A stretch of 19,519 bases of DNA from Candidatus Poseidonia sp. (GTDB taxonomy: Archaea > Thermoplasmatota > Poseidoniia > Poseidoniales > Poseidoniaceae). Shown one piece after another: positions 16,013 to 19,519 of this stretch. The notes under the pieces were generated by a model that saw nothing but the letters and a program-made list of their open reading frames with translations, ran no database searches and was not told where the DNA came from. The translations under genes and the position numbers were made by a program. Each line of letters begins with the position of its first letter. Position 1 is the stretch's first letter. The stretch lies in assembly GCA_023254365.1 (NCBI GenBank), contig JALRLQ010000027.1, positions 1 through 19,519 of the forward strand, given 5' to 3'.

Positions 16013-17021
16013 CCATCTCGGCTTCCATGATCATCTCGGCTTCAAGCGGCGCCTCGTCCTGGGCAAGGTCGAGCTTGTCCGATGCACTGGATTCCAATCT
16101 GGATGAATACACCGCCATGGTGATGGCGCTACCGATCAACACGAGCACCAGCGGAACGCCGATGACCAAAGCCATGTCTTCAAGGAAGGTCGAACCGCTT
16201 TGGGATTCAACAGCGGGGTTTCGAATGGTTCCGTCTGGGTCGGCCACACCGATCATCCTCATCGACAGAATCTGCGCCTGGTATATCGGTCGTCCTGCCG
16301 AAGAAGCCGGGTTCTGAATTTCTTCAAGCCCCGTCAAATCGTCGGTGGTCGGCGTGAGAGCGATGGCCCGAATGTGGGTCATGCCGTCGCGCACGATGCC
16401 AAAGGTGGCGTAGCCTTCATCGTCTCTGTTTTCGGGGTCGAGACCGTGTGCCTCCGTCTCGGCAATGTACCACTGCGAGTCGGCTGAATCCGGGTCAGCG
16501 CTTCGGGCCATGCCGATGGCCCCGTCGACATGGGACAGGTTTTCGTTGTGCTCGAGGGGAATCGTTTCGCCCGTGCCGCCGCTACCACATTGCGGGCTGG
16601 TGGCGGGGTACACCCCGAGTTCACGGCAGGTGGGGTCGCCGGACTGGGTCACGAAATCATCGATGACACGGTGGAAGAAGACGCCGTCGTAGAGGCCCGA
16701 TTCCACATGAGCGATCATGTTGTCCGTGGTGATGGGCGCCCATTGTTCGAACAATTCGATGACAATGGTTCCTTCAACGCGCCCGGTCAGGTGACCTTCA
16801 CGGTAGGACACGTTCATCTCGATGACGGCGTTGCCGGTGTAGGACGACATCATTTGAGGACGGGATTCATTCACCACGGGTCGGTCGGTCCACGCTTCCG
16901 GATCCAAGCCAACGCTGCGCCATGCCGGTGCTTCGTCTTGAGCGCCCGATGAAAGGGGCGCAAGGAATGGAAGGATGAAGAGGAAAATCAGCACCACCAC
17001 GGCACGGTGCTGACGACCCAT
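15984..17021 (-). CDS. Secreted, membrane-anchored cyclophilin-type peptidyl-prolyl isomerase
   Basis: A 345-aa protein that should catalyse cis-trans isomerisation of X-Pro bonds outside the cytoplasmic membrane. Residues 1-27 are a signal peptide (VVVLIFLFILPFLAPLSSGA). The cyclophilin domain covers about 80-255: GTIVIELFEQWAP at 84-96, FFHRVIDDFVTQSGDP at 115-130, with Arg118, Phe123 and Gln126 aligning with Arg55, Phe60 and Gln63 of human CypA. SQWYI at 182-186 replaces the usual SQFFI. A short insert holds Cys132 and Cys145, a possible disulfide. A membrane helix at about 282-305 precedes an acidic tail (LEAEMIMEAEMV). It may help fold the large surface proteins encoded nearby. Longer starts at 17066 or 17069 exist, but 17021 gives a clean signal peptide and a box at the right distance. 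Confidence 0.92.
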   Translation of the reverse strand: MGRQHRAVVVLIFLFILPFLAPLSSGAQDEAPAWRSVGLDPEAWTDRPVVNESRPQMMSSYTGNAVIEMNVSYREGHLTGRVEGTIVIELFEQWAPITTDNMIAHVESGLYDGVFFHRVIDDFVTQSGDPTCRELGVYPATSPQCGSGGTGETIPLEHNENLSHVDGAIGMARSADPDSADSQWYIAETEAHGLDPENRDDEGYATFGIVRDGMTHIRAIALTPTTDDLTGLEEIQNPASSAGRPIYQAQILSMRMIGVADPDGTIRNPAVESQSGSTFLEDMALVIGVPLVLVLIGSAITMAVYSSRLESSASDKLDLAQDEAPLEAEMIMEAEMVTGPDDGSV

Positions 17022-17045
17022 GGTTCGGGATGGGGCCCTCCTCCA

Positions 17046-17051
17046 TGAAAA
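17046..17051 (-). promoter_or_regulatory. TATA-like box for the cyclophilin gene
   Basis: In gene direction TTTTCA (context CAGTTTTCATGG), 24 nt before the ATG at 17021. It supports that start over the upstream candidates at 17066 and 17069. Confidence 0.4.
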
Positions 17052-17084
17052 CTGCGGCTTTCGCATCAAGAAAACCCCAACACC

Positions 17085-17089
17085 AAAAA
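17085..17089 (+). promoter_or_regulatory. A-tract box before the small membrane protein
   Basis: AAAAA in context ACCAAAAAGGG, 21 nt before the ATG at 17111. It is a weaker match than the other boxes but has near-standard spacing. Confidence 0.35.
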
Positions 17090-17110
17090 GGGGAGAGGCG
17101 AGGTCGTGTC

Positions 17111-17482
17111 ATGGACGAGGATTCCACCTTCATGCCCGACTTGACGCTTGGCTACGGACTGTTTCTGATCATATGGGGCGTGGCCGTCTCCGTGCTTTCT
17201 TCATCAGAATCCATCACCTCCTACTTCCCAAGCTTCCTTGGTGTCCCTCTCGCTCTTTCGGGATGGATGGCAAAATCAAACCCCGAGAAGCGAAAACTCT
17301 GGATGCACATCGCCGTCACGTTCGGCTTGCTGTGTGCACTTGGCGGCACCCGATTTTTCATGGTCATGGGCGACGGTCTCGACTACGCAAGCGGCTCCAT
17401 GCTCATGCTCTTCCTGACGGGTTCAGCCTACACTGCCCTCTGCGTTCGCTCGTTCATTCAGGCTCGCAAAGCAGGACAATGA
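17111..17482 (+). CDS. Small four-helix membrane protein, uncharacterised
   Basis: A 123-aa integral membrane protein. Hydrophobic segments lie at about 12-32, 36-53, 65-85 and 95-115, joined by short loops. The second segment (SYFPSFLGVPLALSG) followed by a charged loop (NPEKRKLWMH) and a third helix resembles a group of small uncharacterised bacterial membrane proteins with a P-x-F-x-G-x-P-L pattern and a basic loop ahead of M-H; that likeness is from memory. No enzymatic motif is seen. The ATG at 17111 is preferred; 17132 (MPDLTLGYG) is the alternative, and 17030 would overlap the divergent promoter. It leads a plus-strand unit, with the peptidase gene starting 38 nt downstream. Confidence 0.75.
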   Translation: MDEDSTFMPDLTLGYGLFLIIWGVAVSVLSSSESITSYFPSFLGVPLALSGWMAKSNPEKRKLWMHIAVTFGLLCALGGTRFFMVMGDGLDYASGSMLMLFLTGSAYTALCVRSFIQARKAGQ

Positions 17483-17520
17483 AGCGTCAGCCTCATCACG
17501 GTGAGAGCCTTCGTTAAGCC

Positions 17521-19386
17521 ATGGCCGAGTCCGTACCGCCTGCAGAAGCAGAGGTCAAAGGCTCCGAAAGCCACGCACAGCGCCAACTCAACCTCTCGGC
17601 GGGCGCCACCATCGCCATCTCCATCGTTTTCCTTCTGCTCGCCATGACCGTTGGTCCCTCTGCGACGAAGGCCATGGACAACGCCTCTTCGTTCAGCGGC
17701 GAATGGTGGGACACGCCGCTGCACCTTCGCCACACCATGGACCTGCCCATGGACACGATGCGGGCGCAACTTCCCGTCAACGGAACATACGAGGTCCTTC
17801 CCTACGAGGAGCATTTTGTTGAAGTTGAACTCCCACCGAGCGAACAGGATGCAGGTTTCCCCGGCCCTGCTCTCATGCACGTGGCCCTGTGGTTGCCCGA
17901 TGTGCCGGAGGGCACGAAAATTCCCGTCATCATGACCATTCATCCCTACTACGACTTTGGCGGAGAGGGCATCGCTGGGGACGATTCGTCGCCCAACACC
18001 GTTCCCGACGGCGGCGTGGGCAAGTGGGTCTACGACACCTTCGTGCCCCACGGCTACGCGTTGGCCCAAGCCTCCACGTTCGGCTCAGGCCAATCCACCC
18101 ACTGCCAAGACGTCAAAGGCTTGGGCGAGCAAATCGGCATTCAAGCCGTGGTCGATTGGCTCGGAGAACAAGACTGGTCCAACGGCAATGTCGGCTTGAT
18201 GGGCAAGTCCTATGCCGGTACCACCAATTGGGAAGCAGCCCAACAACCCTCACCATACCTGAAAACCATCGTGCCCATTTCCGGCTCGATTGGCGTCCAA
18301 GAAATGTTCTATCGAAACGGCTCCTCAGAGAGCAGAGCCATGCTGTATGACGCGCTCTACGAAGGCGCCACCGCCGATGCTGGCACCGACGACATGCGCA
18401 TGTGCACCGACGACATCATCGGTCCACTCAACCCCCTCACCACGTGGGTTGCGGCTGAAGCCGGCGGCGCAGAATGGAACGATTACTGGGACGAACGACG
18501 TCATCTGCCAGACGTGCTGGCCAACTACAAAGGAAGCGTGTACTTGGTGTGGGGACTTCAGGATTGGAACGTTGACCCCTACCACGCCTTCCCGACCTAT
18601 CAGCTGATGCGAGACGCCGGCATCAACGCCCGAGCCATCGCAGGCCAGTGGGCGCACAACTACCCCGACCAACCCGACCGACACAGCGAGATGGGCAGCG
18701 GATACGGGGCAGAAGCCTACCCCAACATGAGCCGGATGGATTGGGCCGTGGAACTGTATGGGTGGTTCAACTACTACCTCAAGGACATCGGTGAAGAGCC
18801 CGAACCCATGGTCCAGATCCAAACGCACAACGGCAAATGGCACGTCGAAGAAACCTGGCCTCCCGAAGACATGTCGTGGTGGCCGGTCACGCTTGACGAG
18901 GTGGAGGGCGTGGGCGGTACGGTCAACGCCAACAACCAGCGCACGTTCACGCTACCACCGCTTGAAGAAGACACGCACATCTCCGGGATGCCCACCCTTC
19001 ACCTCTCGGTGAACACCTTGGCGTGTCAGGGCGGTCAAGTGTTCGCCACGATGTACGCTGATGGCCTGCGTGTGGGTCACGCCACCATGGACGTCCGCTA
19101 CCGGGACGGGGGGTACGAAGCACAACCTGCGCTACCCTTCTCATCCTACACCATGCTGATGGAATTCAATCCGATGGACGTCGACCTTGACGCCGGCGCC
19201 ATCATCGAAGTGGTGCTGACCGAATCCGGCGAGGACTACCTCCCCAGCCCGTGTGCGGCCGTGGGCATGAACGTCAACATCGACGAATCGTCCACGTTGA
19301 GCCTGCCGCTGATCGACCGTCCCGATAACGATGACCGCTGGTTCCTCGCCCCGCCGTGGTGGGAACAGCAACCCATCCCGTCCTGA
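17521..19386 (+). CDS. Membrane-anchored X-Pro dipeptidyl-peptidase/CocE-NonD family serine hydrolase
   Basis: A 621-aa alpha/beta hydrolase of the S15/CocE group. One hydrophobic segment near residues 26-46 should act as a signal anchor and place the enzyme outside. The N-terminal catalytic domain has Ser230 in GLMGKSYAGT (the G-x-S-Y-x-G nucleophile elbow), Asp348 in WGLQDWNV and His379 in GQWAHNYP, a complete triad. The strand IPVIMTIHPYY upstream matches the oxyanion region. From about 450 the C-terminal jelly-roll domain typical of the family begins, with paired Cys late in the chain. Substrates could be Pro-containing peptides or ester/acyl compounds; sequence alone does not decide. It sits in one direction with the small membrane protein before it and a receiver-like gene 10 nt after it. 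Confidence 0.9.
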   Translation: MAESVPPAEAEVKGSESHAQRQLNLSAGATIAISIVFLLLAMTVGPSATKAMDNASSFSGEWWDTPLHLRHTMDLPMDTMRAQLPVNGTYEVLPYEEHFVEVELPPSEQDAGFPGPALMHVALWLPDVPEGTKIPVIMTIHPYYDFGGEGIAGDDSSPNTVPDGGVGKWVYDTFVPHGYALAQASTFGSGQSTHCQDVKGLGEQIGIQAVVDWLGEQDWSNGNVGLMGKSYAGTTNWEAAQQPSPYLKTIVPISGSIGVQEMFYRNGSSESRAMLYDALYEGATADAGTDDMRMCTDDIIGPLNPLTTWVAAEAGGAEWNDYWDERRHLPDVLANYKGSVYLVWGLQDWNVDPYHAFPTYQLMRDAGINARAIAGQWAHNYPDQPDRHSEMGSGYGAEAYPNMSRMDWAVELYGWFNYYLKDIGEEPEPMVQIQTHNGKWHVEETWPPEDMSWWPVTLDEVEGVGGTVNANNQRTFTLPPLEEDTHISGMPTLHLSVNTLACQGGQVFATMYADGLRVGHATMDVRYRDGGYEAQPALPFSSYTMLMEFNPMDVDLDAGAIIEVVLTESGEDYLPSPCAAVGMNVNIDESSTLSLPLIDRPDNDDRWFLAPPWWEQQPIPS

Positions 19387-19388
19387 GG
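19385..19388 (+). promoter_or_regulatory. Shine-Dalgarno site for the last gene
   Basis: GAGG overlapping the peptidase stop, 8 nt before the ATG at 19397. It supports coupled translation from a shared message. Confidence 0.4.
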
Positions 19389-19396
19389 CGATATGG

Positions 19397-19519
19397 ATGC
19401 GCGTGTTGGCCTTTGAGGACCATTACGACATCGAAGCCATGCTCGTTGCGGGTGGCATCAAGACGGAAGGATGGGTTATCGAACAGCGTTGGAATTCCAG
19501 CGACGCCCTCGAGCACGTT
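19397..19519 (+). CDS. Start of a receiver-domain-like protein, cut by the window edge
   Basis: The first 41 residues are visible and no stop is reached. The start MRVLAFED looks like strand 1 of a CheY-like receiver, with the acidic pair E-D at the right place. DIEAMLVAGG would be helix 1, WVIEQRW strand 2 and SSDALEHV the start of helix 2. The phosphoacceptor Asp would lie just beyond the edge, so activity cannot be judged. It begins 10 nt after the peptidase gene with a GAGG site, so co-transcription is likely. An ATG at 19393 in another frame stops after seven codons and was ignored. The family call is tentative. Confidence 0.55.
   Translation, partial: MRVLAFEDHYDIEAMLVAGGIKTEGWVIEQRWNSSDALEHV

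Noticed and set aside
1..19519. tRNA, rRNA, CRISPR arrays, insertion sequences or integrase sites
   Set aside because: I scanned for cloverleaf-like arms, regularly spaced repeats, transposase motifs and terminal inverted repeats and saw none; almost all bases belong to the genes listed. A subtle small RNA cannot be excluded by eye.

Overview
The window looks like a piece of a planktonic archaeal chromosome, most likely Candidatus Poseidoniales (marine group II, Thermoplasmatota) or a close relative. The reasons are: an archaeal/eukaryotic-type wybutosine enzyme (TYW2/Taw2); stand-alone Lrp-type RAM proteins; very large secreted beta-helix and Ig-like proteins with a C-terminal membrane anchor followed by Arg/Lys; a bacterial-type UvrC, which many mesophilic archaea carry; and an AT-rich TATA-like hexamer about 20-25 nt before the ATG at nearly every transcription-unit head, as expected for leaderless archaeal promoters. 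The assignment rests on recalled family knowledge, not a database search.

Layout, left to right. A lipoprotein (cut by the left edge) lies downstream of a GT4 glycosyltransferase, both on the minus strand. A GT2 glycosyltransferase is divergent from GT4 and runs stop-to-stop into a 1582-aa beta-helix/Ig-like surface protein (minus). Divergent from that is a tandem pair of 77-aa RAM-domain proteins (plus), which meets a winged-helix/STAND ATPase regulator (minus). UvrC (plus) is divergent from the regulator and shares the tetranucleotide TTAA as its stop with a 975-residue-plus secreted membrane-anchored protein of unknown family (1013 aa, minus). Taw2 (plus) is divergent from that protein and overlaps the end of a secreted, membrane-anchored cyclophilin (minus). 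The right end is a plus-strand run: a small four-helix membrane protein, a membrane-anchored X-Pro dipeptidyl-peptidase/CocE-like serine hydrolase, and the start of a receiver-domain-like gene cut by the right edge.

The organisation is unusually tight. Five divergent pairs are separated by 52-107 nt and four convergent pairs end within +2 to -29 nt of each other, so no non-coding stretch exceeds 110 nt. The functions are mixed: cell-surface proteins and their likely glycosylation, extracytoplasmic protein folding and peptide breakdown, regulation, DNA repair and tRNA modification. I see no mobile element, CRISPR array, tRNA or rRNA. The most interesting signals are the recurring non-canonical promoter hexamer (TTTGAA/TTTCAA/TTCAAA type), and a single copy of it placed exactly 23 nt from both ATGs of one divergent pair.
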